Shown: positions 1 to 7,308 of the stretch, piece after piece
How the letters are laid out: the number at the start of each line of letters is the position of its first letter
Numbering within the stretch: position 1 is the first letter of the stretch
NCBI GenBank assembly: GCA_033557675.1
Contig: JAWQRM010000327.1
Coordinates: 1-24,038, forward strand
Source of the DNA: Coptodactyla brooksi
Lineage: Eukaryota; Arthropoda; Insecta; Coleoptera; Scarabaeidae
Direction of reading: 5' to 3'
DNA length: 24,038 nucleotides
Notes under the pieces: generated by a model
Told to the model about the DNA's origin: nothing
Databases searched by the model: none
The model's input: the letters and a program-made list of their open reading frames with translations, nothing else
Translations under genes and position numbers: made by a program

Positions 1-6
1 TAGGCG

Positions 7-179
7 TGTGGTGGATCGAGTGCAAGGTTAGGCCTCGATAAACACACACAGTCATTAGTAGGTCGAGAATGCAGTAAAAACAATAAACGCCAACCATGAC
101 CCACCGAAAAGTGCTGAGCTAGCTCAGTCACCTTAATAATTAATATATAAGTGATGTTAGGTTAATGATAGATTATTCA
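7..179 (+). repeat. Interspersed repeat C, copy a (3'-truncated)
   Basis: Starts at TGTGGTGGATCGAG and aligns closely with 15004-15332 for about 170 bases, including GGTTAGGCCTCGATAAACAC, TGACCCAC and a TATATAAG box at 144-151. Homology stops near 179, so the 3' part with the AATAAA signal seen in copy b is missing. The family has four copies here (also 10904-11195 and 16281-16506, both minus). The TATA-like box and downstream AATAAA recall an LTR, but different copies begin at different internal points, which is more like 5'-truncated retroposition. Class unresolved. Confidence 0.75.
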
Positions 180-1098
180 AAACACCGTACATCTTAAAAG
201 TGTATTTCTTCAAATTATTTTTTTAAATTATTTTTCTATTCGCTTTTAATACTTTTGATGACGATGTTTGGGTAGGTTTATTACTGCGTAGAACATTAAG
301 AATTGACGATGGAGGATAAACCTCCTCCCGGCAACTATCTAATTGCATACATCCTTCTAGGAGAGATAAATTCCCTTCGGTAATCCCTTTACGTTTCTCG
401 TGCCGGATTGTAAAATTCCGGAATAGTATCGGCGCGGTTTTATGGTGTCTGGGTCGGTTGTAAAATCGGTTATTACATTCATTTTGTAGCCATATCTTCG
501 CGTGAGGCTACGTGTTTCGTATATTAGGCCTGGCGTGTTGTTCGATGTATTATCCATCGGCAAATATTAACACAAAAACGTTGTTAAGTAAGGATTTTGT
601 CCTTAATCGTAACTCTCCAGGTTTGTGCTTTATTATTCTCAGTACAAACGATTCTACGGCAAACAACGAGTGTAAAAGAACGCCTAGTACTCGAACAGGT
701 GTTTAACCTTACAAGCCGCACTGTGTAATAACTTTATTTGGCCGAACTCGGAATTGCAAATATGGTGGAGGCGCCCGGCGTTTTCCCGTCGAAAGTAAAT
801 TCAAATTTGAACTAATTAGAAAAGGAAATTCCGGAACGAGGCCGTTAAATCGCGTAGGTCGCCGCTTGTGTGTAGTGCGCATTAAGGGAAATTCCGTGTA
901 ATAACAATACCGGCGGCATTTCGTTCCTGGAAATTGCATTAGGCAAACAAATGTACGCGGCCGCCCAGTCAGTTCGTGCTGTTTATTTAATGCTCTGGCG
1001 ATATTTAGATATAACGTTACAGGACGTCTTCCTGCCCGTGGTGCCCATCCTGCTCGGCGCGTATTTGTTTTCCAATCAACAACTGAACCCGAACGCCG
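180..1098. other. Unique spacer, CpG-rich from about 300; no gene recognised
   Basis: No match to any other part of the window. It is AT-rich to about 260 and then carries many CpG dinucleotides. A 164-codon open frame lies on the minus strand (709-1203) and shorter ones at 357-563 (minus) and 951-1148 (plus). None shows a recognisable domain, and the longest runs into the neighbouring repeats, so I read them as chance frames. Confidence 0.5.
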
Positions 1099-1163
1099 TT
1101 TGTTTATTGACTCGAACTTGTTTCGAAGCTTATGCCAACGTTGATTAATTAGAGGCGCAGAAC
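1099..1163 (+). repeat. 65-bp duplicated flank, copy 1
   Basis: This 65-base stretch recurs at 2961-3025 at the same length with five mismatches (counted by eye). In both places it lies just upstream of a PLE terminal repeat in the same orientation. The upstream part of the two loci is otherwise unrelated. This suggests that flanking DNA was copied together with the element. Confidence 0.85.
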
Positions 1164-1187
1164 GCCGGACCAGTTCGCTTAAATTAG

Positions 1188-1589
1188 TGTTTATACACTG
1201 CACAAAGTTGTATACGTATTGTTCATACGTTGCACCGACTTGTGAACAATAAGTTCAACATCTAATATGAACAATAAGAACATCATATGAATGTGTACTT
1301 CAGTAGAATTTTCTAAGCCGCTCCGCTGCGGTGAAGAAGGGAGGGTTCTATCAATTGACGAATAATTAATTAAGGGCGACACGAATTCTCTGAGAAATCT
1401 ACTCGTGAACTTCTGGCAATTGAAAACCCACTTCACTAAAACTAACAAACACCTTAACCGCAACAACACCGTTTTGAATCTCGACATATGTTTCGGTTTA
1501 TCTAGTAAACCTTCTTCAGGAGAACGGAATCAGGAACTGTGTGCATGATCTATATACCTAACTCCTATCCTAACTATTTTTTAATGCTG
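1188..1589 (-). repeat. Penelope-like element terminal repeat (pLTR), copy 1
   Basis: About 400 bases shared with 2184-2434 and 3040-3418, and in reverse complement with 3757-4230. On the element's sense (minus) strand it follows the remains of the PLE coding end at 1590-1646 and contains the hammerhead-like motif at 1466-1536. It ends near 1190 with sequence resembling half of the palindrome seen intact at 4206-4230. Repeats flanking PLEs, often complex or partial, are an established feature of Penelope elements. The minus-strand frame through this region (1191-1487) is probably untranslated terminal sequence rather than protein. Confidence 0.75.
1466..1536 (-). ncRNA. Hammerhead-ribozyme-like motif, PLE copy 1 (core intact)
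   Basis: On the minus strand: CTGAAGA (1513-1519) fits the CUGANGA core. A stem II of 17 nt follows (1495-1511) with six perfect pairs, GGTTTA with TAAACC. Then GAAACATATGTC (1483-1494) supplies GAAA, a two-pair stem III closed by ATAT, and the GTC cleavage triplet. Stem I has four inner pairs next to the core and a weakened outer part. One extra A sits between CTGAAGA and stem II, which departs from the textbook core. Minimal hammerheads in PLE terminal repeats are known from the literature, and this matches that setting. Activity is inferred, not shown. Confidence 0.6.
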
Positions 1590-1646
1590 CAGTTTCAGTG
1601 TTATTTTTCGGAGAACCACGCTAGATTTCTGTGGTCTATTATATTT
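1590..1646 (-). pseudogene. PLE C-terminal coding remnant, copy 1
   Basis: Nineteen codons on the minus strand read KYNRPQKSSVVLRKITLKL. This aligns with the GIY-YIG distal region in copy 3 (KYNRAEKSSVAVHMITLNH) and copy 5 (KYHTPEKSSVALH). The upstream catalytic part is missing and replaced by the segment at 1647-1830. The downstream C-terminus is deleted up to the terminal repeat. A dead fragment. Confidence 0.7.
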
Positions 1647-1830
1647 GTTTTGTACTCCGTCTCCTAAGGACCAAATGTACTCAGTTTTCCCATGGATCCA
1701 CTTCAGGGGATCCTAATTTATCTTATGTGGACTGTATTCTGCAACCTTACCTCCTCGGAGGTACTTATTCTAGGAATAAGAACTGTGTGGGCATAGCTGG
1801 GAGTTGGAGAAATAAAGGCGTTTAAAGAAA
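1647..1830. repeat. Segment S, copy 1, joined to the PLE fragment
   Basis: Closely similar to 2534-2700, with BamHI-like GGATCC pairs, CCTCGGAGGT and an AATAAA (1811-1816) near its right edge. In both copies it is fused to the PLE remnant at the same point, so the chimera arose once and then spread or was duplicated. Copy 2 lacks about 20 bases around 1765-1790. Origin not recognised. Confidence 0.7.
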
Positions 1831-2028
1831 AGTTTGTTGTACTTACAAACTCGTTGATTGCGAGTGTCATAGATCTGATTTGCATGCAAAACTATATCTG
1901 TTTGCTTTGTTTACGTTTATTGAGGGGCTCTTTACTAATCAGGTATATAATGAACGTGGACAAGCTTGTTTGCTTCCTACTGGAAGCGTACTGGGTGCGT
2001 CATCTGTTGTTAGGGCGATATATTGCAG
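1831..2028 (+). repeat. Interspersed repeat B, copy 1
   Basis: Aligns with 11653-11862 in reverse complement and in part with 18370-18442 (minus). Shared blocks include CAAACTCGTTGATTGCGAGT, TTTGCATGCAAAACTA and GCGATATATTG. It follows segment S without a gap. No coding capacity or terminal repeats were recognised. Confidence 0.75.
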
Positions 2029-2183
2029 ACGTTCAATTGAGGAATAACAATATTTTGTAATTATGTTTATAAACATTGCCTGTACTATATTACTGTTGAT
2101 TTGGTAATACATTCGGTTGGTAATACGCCGGTACGAAAACGTGGCGCTCACTCTACATCCTTTCGGACCTACCTCTTCTCCAC

Positions 2184-2434
2184 ATATGAATGTGTACTTC
2201 AGTAGAATTTTCTAAGCCGCTCCGCTGCAGTGGAGAAGGGAGGGTTCTATTAACTGACGAATAATTAATTAAGGGCGCCACGAATTCTCTGAGAAACCTA
2301 TTCGTGAAGTTCTGGCAATTGAAATATCACTTCACTAAAACTAACAAACACCATTTTGAACCACGACATATGTTTCGGTTTATCCAAAAAACCTTTTTCA
2401 ATGCTGCAGTTTAATTATTTTTTAATGCTGCAGT
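2184..2434 (-). repeat. Penelope-like element terminal repeat, copy 2 (internally deleted)
   Basis: Begins abruptly at ATATGAATGTGTAC and matches copies 1 and 3 up to the hammerhead-like region. It then jumps to a duplicated ATGCTGCAGTTTAATTATT-like sequence and the coding remnant at 2435-2533. The outer part present in copy 1 (1188-1285) is missing. Confidence 0.75.
2350..2415 (-). ncRNA. Degenerate hammerhead-like motif, PLE copy 2
   Basis: GAAACATATGTC is intact on the minus strand (2365-2376), but the other core half reads TTGAAAA (2395-2401) instead of CTGAAGA, and stem I is lost. It is therefore predicted to be inactive. It shows that the 12-base half-site is conserved across copies. 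Confidence 0.5.
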
Positions 2435-2533
2435 TATATTAACTTGTTTAATCAATTGTATTTTGTCACCTATCGTATGATTCAGTGTTATCATGCGGAC
2501 AGCCACACTAGATTTCTGTGGTTTATTATATTT
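2435..2533 (-). pseudogene. PLE C-terminal coding remnant, copy 2
   Basis: Thirty-three codons open on the minus strand, starting KYNKPQKSSVAVRMITLNH and continuing to IQLIKQVNI. They align without gaps to copy 3. The frame has no start and is cut on both sides. The upstream side joins segment S at the same residue as copy 1. Confidence 0.75.
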
Positions 2534-2700
2534 GTTTGGGACTCCGTCTCCCAAGGACCAAATGTACTCAGTTTTCCCGCGGATCCACTTCAGAGGATCC
2601 TAATTTATCTTATGTGGACTGTATTCTGCAGCCTTACCTCCTCGGAGGTACTTGTCCTAGGCATAGCCGGGAGTTGGAGAAATAAAGGGGTTTGAAAAAA
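2534..2700. repeat. Segment S, copy 2
   Basis: Second copy of the segment at 1647-1830. It contains AATAAA (2681-2686) followed by a short A-rich run (GGGGTTTGAAAAAAAG), which looks like a polyadenylated 3' end on the plus strand, opposite to the PLE fragment attached to it. Confidence 0.65.
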
Positions 2701-2800
2701 AGTTTAAATTTTATTCTTTAATCCAACGCCTTATAATCTTAAGATTTAGCCAGTGCAATCTTTTACGTGGCGCCGTACGGACTCTACAGTGACGACTGAG

Positions 2801-2920
2801 ATGGACATCGTACGCCAACAGCTGGTACGACTACGCAAACTAGTAATGCGGCTGCGCGACAGAATTAGCGCTACGGGAATCGAAACATCTCGAACGTTTA
2901 AAAACCCAAACAATATTTAA
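2801..2920 (+). pseudogene. Possible LTR-retrotransposon gag start fragment
   Basis: An ATG opens 39 codons (MDIVRQQLVRLRKLVMRLRD...) rich in Arg and Leu, ending in TAA. About 30 bases upstream is TGGCGCC (2769-2775), resembling the first bases of a retroelement primer-binding site. Base composition is sharply more GC and CpG rich than the flanks. The arrangement of primer site, short leader and ATG suggests the 5' end of a BEL/Pao or Gypsy element, but no LTR is recognisable upstream and the frame is very short. A chance frame is quite possible. Confidence 0.25.
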
Positions 2921-2960
2921 AGTGAGCTAAATGCTCTTTTATATCTAATTTTAAGGGACA

Positions 2961-3025
2961 TTTGTTTATTCACTCAAATTTGTTTCGAAGCTTTTGCCAA
3001 TGTTGATTAATTAGAGGCGCAGAAC
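2961..3025 (+). repeat. 65-bp duplicated flank, copy 2
   Basis: Partner of 1099-1163, with about 60 of 65 positions identical. It is followed shortly by PLE copy 3 in the same order as at copy 1, except that about 70 bases between flank and repeat are absent here. Confidence 0.85.
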
Positions 3026-3039
3026 ATACATTCATCTGT

Positions 3040-3418
3040 CGCACCGACTTATGAACAATAAGTTCAACATCTAATATGAACAATAAGAACATCTACTAAG
3101 TTCATATAAATGTGTACGTCAGTAGAATTTTCTAAGCCGCTCCGCTGCAGTGGAGAAGGGAAGGTTCTATTAACTGATGGATAATTAATTAAGGGCGCCA
3201 CGAATTCTCTGAGAAACCTGCTCGTAAAGTTCTGGCAATTGAAAGACCACTTCACTAAAACTAACAAACACCTTAACCGCAACAACACTGTTTTGAATCT
3301 CGACATATGTTTCGGTTTATCTAATAAGCCTTCTTCAGGAGAACGGAAACAGAAACTCCTATCCTGATTGTTATTTAGCACTGTTCAAACTGATCACAAT
3401 AATTCACTTTTAATTACC
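3040..3418 (-). repeat. Penelope-like element terminal repeat, copy 3
   Basis: Best-preserved minus-strand copy. It directly follows the PLE stop codon at 3419-3421. It forms a long inverted repeat with 3775-4200: the stretch before the coding end reads nearly the same in both arms (TCACAATAATT, TGTTCAAA, the hammerhead region and the CCGCTCCGCTGCAG-like block). Confidence 0.8.
3288..3352 (-). ncRNA. Hammerhead-ribozyme-like motif, PLE copy 3 (best copy)
   Basis: On the minus strand, CTGAAGA (3332-3338) and GAAACATATGTC (3302-3313) are both intact. Stem I has four inner pairs (3339-3342 with 3298-3301), a symmetric 4x4 internal loop and six outer pairs (3347-3352 with 3288-3293). Stem II (3314-3330) has six pairs and one mismatch. 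Stem III has two pairs with an ATAT loop, ending in the GTC cleavage triplet. One extra A (3331) lies between the core and stem II. Architecture and location fit the minimal type I hammerheads reported in PLE terminal repeats. Self-cleavage is an inference. Confidence 0.65.
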
Positions 3419-3723
3419 TTATCCTTGTTTACCTACCAGGTCAAAAAGTATCGAGACAGGTATAGGGCCAGGGCCGTTATTAAATATTCTATTTTTATTT
3501 TTTAAAATTTCTATGCTTTTTCCTGCCTTAAGTTGATTATTTATGTTGACTTGTTTCATTAATTGAATTTTGTCTTCTATCCTATGATTTAGAGTTATCA
3601 TGTGGACAGCAACGCTAGATTTCTCTGCTCTATTATATTTAAAATGAGGTAAGTGCTTTTAATATCTAATATTTTAATATCTTGCTCGCAATTTAGGCAG
3701 CTGATTTTATAAATCCCCGACTT
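3419..3723 (-). pseudogene. PLE GIY-YIG endonuclease C-terminal end (frameshifted)
   Basis: Minus strand. KSGIYKISCLNCE at 3685-3723 is the GIY-YIG entry motif with the CxxC-like pair typical of PLE endonucleases. After stops and a frameshift, the frame resumes at 3655 as HLPHFKYNRAEKSSVAVH and runs 79 codons to TAA at 3419-3421, with a C-terminus ending PGPIPVSILFDLVGKQG. The YIGQT half is lost. In intact elements this domain would cut DNA for integration by the upstream reverse transcriptase; here RT is absent. Same family as 16671-16944. Nonfunctional. Confidence 0.85.
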
Positions 3724-3882
3724 GCTTATTGAATAACAGCTCTGACTCTATATCTCTGTTAATACTTTTTGTCCTGATAGGTAAAACAGGACAAGGTAAC
3801 TGAAAGTCAATTATTGTGACCACTTTGAACAGTATTAAAAACAATTACGATAGGAGTCAGTTATGTAAGTCATGCACACAGT

Positions 3883-3950
3883 TTCTGTTTTCATTCCCTT
3901 GAAGAGAGATTATTAGATAAACCGAAACATATGTCGAGATTCAGAACAGT
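3883..3950 (+). ncRNA. Degenerate hammerhead-like motif, PLE copy 4
   Basis: Plus strand. GAAACATATGTC (3924-3935) is intact, but the first core half is TTGAAGA (3899-3905) with the invariant C changed to T, and stem II (3906-3923) has lost most pairing. Predicted inactive. Confidence 0.5.
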
Positions 3951-4205
3951 GTTGTTGTGTTTAAGGTGTTTTAGTTTTAGTGAAATGAACTTTCGTTTGT
4001 TTCATCTTCTATTTCGAATTTTGGCAAATTTGCAGAAGTTCACGAGTAGATTTTTCACAAAATCCGTGGCACCCTTAATTAATTATCCATTTAATTGAAA
4101 CCTCCCTTCTTCACTGCAGCAGAGCGGCTTGGAGAATTCTACTGCAGTTTACAGTTATGTGAACTTAGTAGATGTTCTTATTGTTCATATTAGATAATAC
4201 GTATA

Positions 4206-4230
4206 CAACTTTATGCAGTGCATAAAGTTG
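4206..4230. repeat. 25-bp palindrome at PLE terminus
   Basis: Two perfect 12-base arms, CAACTTTATGCA and TGCATAAAGTTG, around a single G. It marks the outer end of terminal repeat copy 4. Copy 1 retains only a decayed version near 1190-1210 (ACTGCACAAAGTTGTATACG). Confidence 0.85.
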
Positions 4231-4257
4231 GTAATTAAAAGTCAATTATTCCCACAA

Positions 4258-4428
4258 ATTACTTATTAAAACCAAGACTTTTAGTGCTAAGATCGAATCC
4301 ATTTGCAAAAGCCATAAATACACATTCATTTGTTTTGTTTTTTTATTATAGCACATTTCTTTTAGTTAAAAAGTTTACATATATCTCGGTATTTTCCGTT
4401 CTGCTAAATTCATTGTTGTCTAAGGAGC
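4258..4428 (+). repeat. Direct repeat F, copy 1
   Basis: About 170 bases that recur, somewhat diverged, at 5598-5790 in the same orientation. Shared blocks are ACTTATTAAAA, a T-rich tract ending in AG and CACATTT, AAAAAGTTTACA and AAATTCATTGTTGTCTAAGGA. It abuts the PLE cluster. The two copies flank the hAT relic at 4873-5199. Confidence 0.75.
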
Positions 4429-4872
4429 AATTAAACTCCAAAGAACTATAAATTTCCAGACTGTTCACCAGTACATTCTGTAAGATAGCGAGGGCCATAC
4501 CGAATAGTAACTTGTACAATGCGAGCCTGAAAAGATAATGAGAGATTTGGGCGTTTCGTTTACTTTCCTTCATGAATAACTGTAACTATTATAAATTATT
4601 TTGTATACACTACTTGATATTTCAGATATAAACTCCTATTGCTAGATACTTACTCCTCCATCTTGTAGAAAGGTTTTTTAAATTATGGTTCTGGTCCTGT
4701 CCCCCCACCACTTTACACAAACGGCATTATTTATCTTGCTTATGGTGGACTGCAATTAATAATAGATTCAGAAATTGAAAAAAAACAGCAATTATCAAGC
4801 TATGCTGTCAAAAAATAACCATGATCAATTAATTTTTACTTTAAACTGAACTTTGATAACATAACCTGATGT
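4429..4872. other. AT-rich spacer; nothing recognised
   Basis: No repeat partner elsewhere in the window and no recognisable coding motif. A 75-codon minus-strand frame (4346-4573) overlaps repeat F and has no family resemblance I can name. Confidence 0.4.
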
Positions 4873-5199
4873 CTAAAACATTGCAATTATAAAACATTCC
4901 CAATGACTTAAATGTATCTGTTTAAAGGTACATAGCCTATCCAGGTTTGGTTTAATATTCGAGGTAGGCGCTCTTAGCTCCTTTCTTGCAACTTGTTTCT
5001 GTACCTGGATTTTAAAGTAGCTACTTAAGGAGAAACCAGTTTCAGGCAGCCATCTGAATGAAGGATAGAATAACAATGCTTTATACTCAGATCCTATGTC
5101 TTCACAAAGAGCACAAAGAATTCTTGATTTGAGTGGTCTGGTTTTTATGTAATTAACTGTGTCCATAACCACTGTTGAAACAATATTATGCCAGGACAA
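4873..5199 (-). pseudogene. hAT transposase relic (ZBED5/FAM200-like), internally deleted
   Basis: One open frame of 108 codons on the minus strand. Residues 14-51 (TVNYIKTRPLKSR, LCEDIGSEYKALL, FRWL) match the part of the hAT catalytic region that in this family reads like 'VNYIK.RPLNSR..LCEEMGSEH..LL...RWL'. Straight after RWLP the frame continues ETGFSLSSYFKI...IKPNLDRLCTFKQIHLSH, which corresponds to the far C-terminal dimerisation region ('CESGFS.L..LKTKYRN...IQP...LC..KQAHPSH'). Several hundred residues between are missing, yet the frame stays open. Family members are around 600 residues. Direct repeat F flanks it. A domesticated mini-protein is possible but unlikely; a deletion derivative is the simpler reading. 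Confidence 0.8.
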
Positions 5200-5597
5200 T
5201 ATTTAGTCCAGACGAGTGGGGAGCTACCAAACGAACAAACGATTACAAATGCTTATGAAGTATTTCATATCCACGGAGAGGACAACAATTTATCGGCACG
5301 AAGAAGATCCAATTTCCGATTACTGGGAGGGGCACGCGGGCCGTGCTACAGGTCGGCGTGCTTCCCACGCCGCTCTATTTGATGACATTAAATATTTAAT
5401 ATCTGAAAAACTGTTGCTCAAATGCTAAGGTGGTACGATATCTCAGTATAAAAAAAAATACAAAATCCGTATGAATATATTTATTTTTGTTAGTCCAAAA
5501 AAATACATCGATGATTTGTTTTTGGGGTATTACAGTGAAAGCTTCGTTCAGACGTTACATTTAATCGTTTTCTCCTATACACGTCAGCGACAGATTA
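5200..5597. other. Spacer between hAT relic and repeat F copy 2
   Basis: Contains a short GC-richer patch (5290-5380) in which two overlapping plus-strand frames of 64 and 70 codons occur (5188-5382, 5216-5428), neither with a recognisable motif. The rest is AT-rich. Nothing else seen. Confidence 0.35.
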
Positions 5598-5790
5598 CTT
5601 ACTTATTAAAAGCGACATTGTTATTACTAAGGTCGAGTTTATTTGCACAGTTTCATTCGGAAACGATGCAAATACACGTACGGTCATTCGTTTTCTTTTT
5701 TTTTTGTTATTACAGCACATTTTTTCTATTTAAAAAGTTTACACATATCTCGATGTTTTACGTTTGACTAAATTCATTGTTGTCTAAGGA
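5598..5790 (+). repeat. Direct repeat F, copy 2
   Basis: Partner of 4258-4428. A long pyrimidine tract followed by TTATTACAG at about 5680-5715 looks like a splice acceptor and is roughly conserved in copy 1 (TTTTTTTATTATAG), but no adjacent exon is evident. Confidence 0.75.
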
Positions 5791-6958
5791 CCACGCTAAA
5801 ATATCACAAAATTTTTCCGCCATATCCAAAAATCTTTTCTTCCTTTTTGGATTGACACAACTTGTCGAACGAAATTTCTTTGGTCTCCTATACGACTAAT
5901 AATAACAACGGTAATTATAATAAAAATATTTCAGAAAATCTAAAAACGGATATGTTTTTCGTAAGGATATGCTATGTATAACTATATATATATATTTTCT
6001 TTTTTAATTGGATCACATAGGTTTAGCTACAGAGTCGTGTATTTACAATCTTTATAGTAATTACAATTACAATTACAAATACAACAGAACTGTACATTCT
6101 TATTTATCTATTTAATATTGCTAATGTTAAATTCTTTAACAATAGTAAAAAAAAAGAAAACAAAATGAAAACTTAATTGCAAAACGGTGGTATTCGTATT
6201 GAAAGGTGTTGTGCTAAATTGTAAGCAGTACTACGTGAGGCTAATGCACACGATAATCCAGTTAAAATGACGTGACGTGGCATAACAACCATGATTGTCC
6301 TTTTTAAGTTGAACCCCTATGTACATGTTCCATCGGCGCGAGTTCAATTCTTTTAGAGGCCCTTTTTCTTAATGCTAATTATGTTTTAAAATATTTTTAG
6401 TTTAAATGAAAAAGCGAGTGCAAAATGTATTAATTATTATGCGGTTTAGCGTTAAAATTTCTTCTCAAAGCATTCTGATGAAGTATTTAAAATGATTAAT
6501 GCATTTTGCTGCATAGCGTACAATATAATAATTCAGAAAATTATATCTACATTCGCACGCGGCTCTATAAAGGGGTCATTATCCAATTTTAAATCGACCT
6601 CAATTCTAATCTAACATGCATTGCACGTGTTTTCTTTAGAAGTTGGTGTGGCGATGTGTTAAAAAAGAAATATGATGCAGTTTCGAGGGAAATCTACCTG
6701 CGCTGTAATCGCTAAAATTAATAGTCTCTGAAATATTCATACGTTTTTAACCCTCTAACCTTTTGAAATTGATTATCCATTATTGCTGAGGCTTAACTCA
6801 CGCAAGAATGTTTAAAGGAATGAAAATGTAATAAAAGCCTTCAAACTTAATTTTTTCAATTGACTCGGATAAGTTAAAATCTATCTTGTGTATTGTATCA
6901 TAACCGGTTGAATGTGAATATGTTTATATCATAAATGAAAAATGCTGTAGCGGAAAAC
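5791..6958. other. Unique AT-rich spacer; no gene recognised
   Basis: No partner elsewhere in the window. It holds short simple repeats (TATATATA near 5985, AATTAC repeated near 6060) and no open frame of note on either strand. Confidence 0.5.
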
Positions 6959-7204
6959 TGCAGATTCCGGTTCATCCTGCCTACATTTTATCGCATAGGC
7001 AACCAAATATACACGTTTGGTGGGCGTGGCATGCAGCGGTCTGATTAGAGAGTAGGTGGGCATGCTGTCCACCAGACGGTAGGAGGCGTGGCCGTTGGAA
7101 CTGTATGAACGGTTCAACAACCTGTTGACTGGCTCGAGAGGCCACGCCCACTGCCATCGGATTGGCTGCAGATGGTTCTGGCTCATCCATCATTATTTGA
7201 TCAA
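6959..7204. repeat. Foldback (MITE-like) element FB0, right arm truncated
   Basis: Starts CAGATTCCGGTTCATCC and matches the left arms of FB1-FB3, including GGCAACCAAATATA, GGGCGTGGCATGCAGCGGTC and GGTGGGCATGCTG. The right arm keeps only its inner part (GGCCACGCCC, CCATCGGATTGGC) and then jumps to the terminal TTCTGGCTCATC. It is followed by a partial copy of the linker of the ~540-bp unit (7224-7308). Confidence 0.75.
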
Positions 7205-7308
7205 CTTTTAAGTCGTCGTAGATGCAGAGTACATAGATGCAGAAAGGGCCTATATTGAATTGTTATTTACTGACTAAATAATAACCAGAAGAAGAAAATT
7301 AGGAAAAT

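Larger units (their letters stand above)
3757..4230 (+). repeat. Penelope-like element terminal repeat, copy 4 (opposite orientation)
   Basis: Reads on the plus strand. It opens with the last codons of the PLE frame (ACTTTTTGTCCTGATAGGT matches the SILFDLVG coding end of copy 3), then the terminal repeat, the hammerhead-like region (3883-3950) and the palindrome 4206-4230. Together with copy 3 it makes a back-to-back inverted pair centred near 3755. Just past the palindrome, GGTAATTAAAAGTCAATTATT repeats the sequence that starts the terminal repeat, as expected at a unit-to-unit junction. Confidence 0.8.

Noticed and set aside
709..1203. 164-codon minus-strand open frame
   Set aside because: CpG-rich DNA with few stops, no domain, and its start extends across the duplicated 65-bp flank to the edge of a PLE repeat; no supporting splice or codon pattern.
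1191..1487. Minus-strand frame (98 codons) and its longer relative at 3064-3381 as a possible PLE N-terminal protein
   Set aside because: It lies after the PLE stop codon, includes the ribozyme-like region, and is not open in copy 2; better explained as terminal-repeat sequence.
5680..5715. Pyrimidine tract plus TTATTACAG as a real 3' splice site
   Set aside because: No downstream open exon or matching donor; it belongs to a dispersed repeat.
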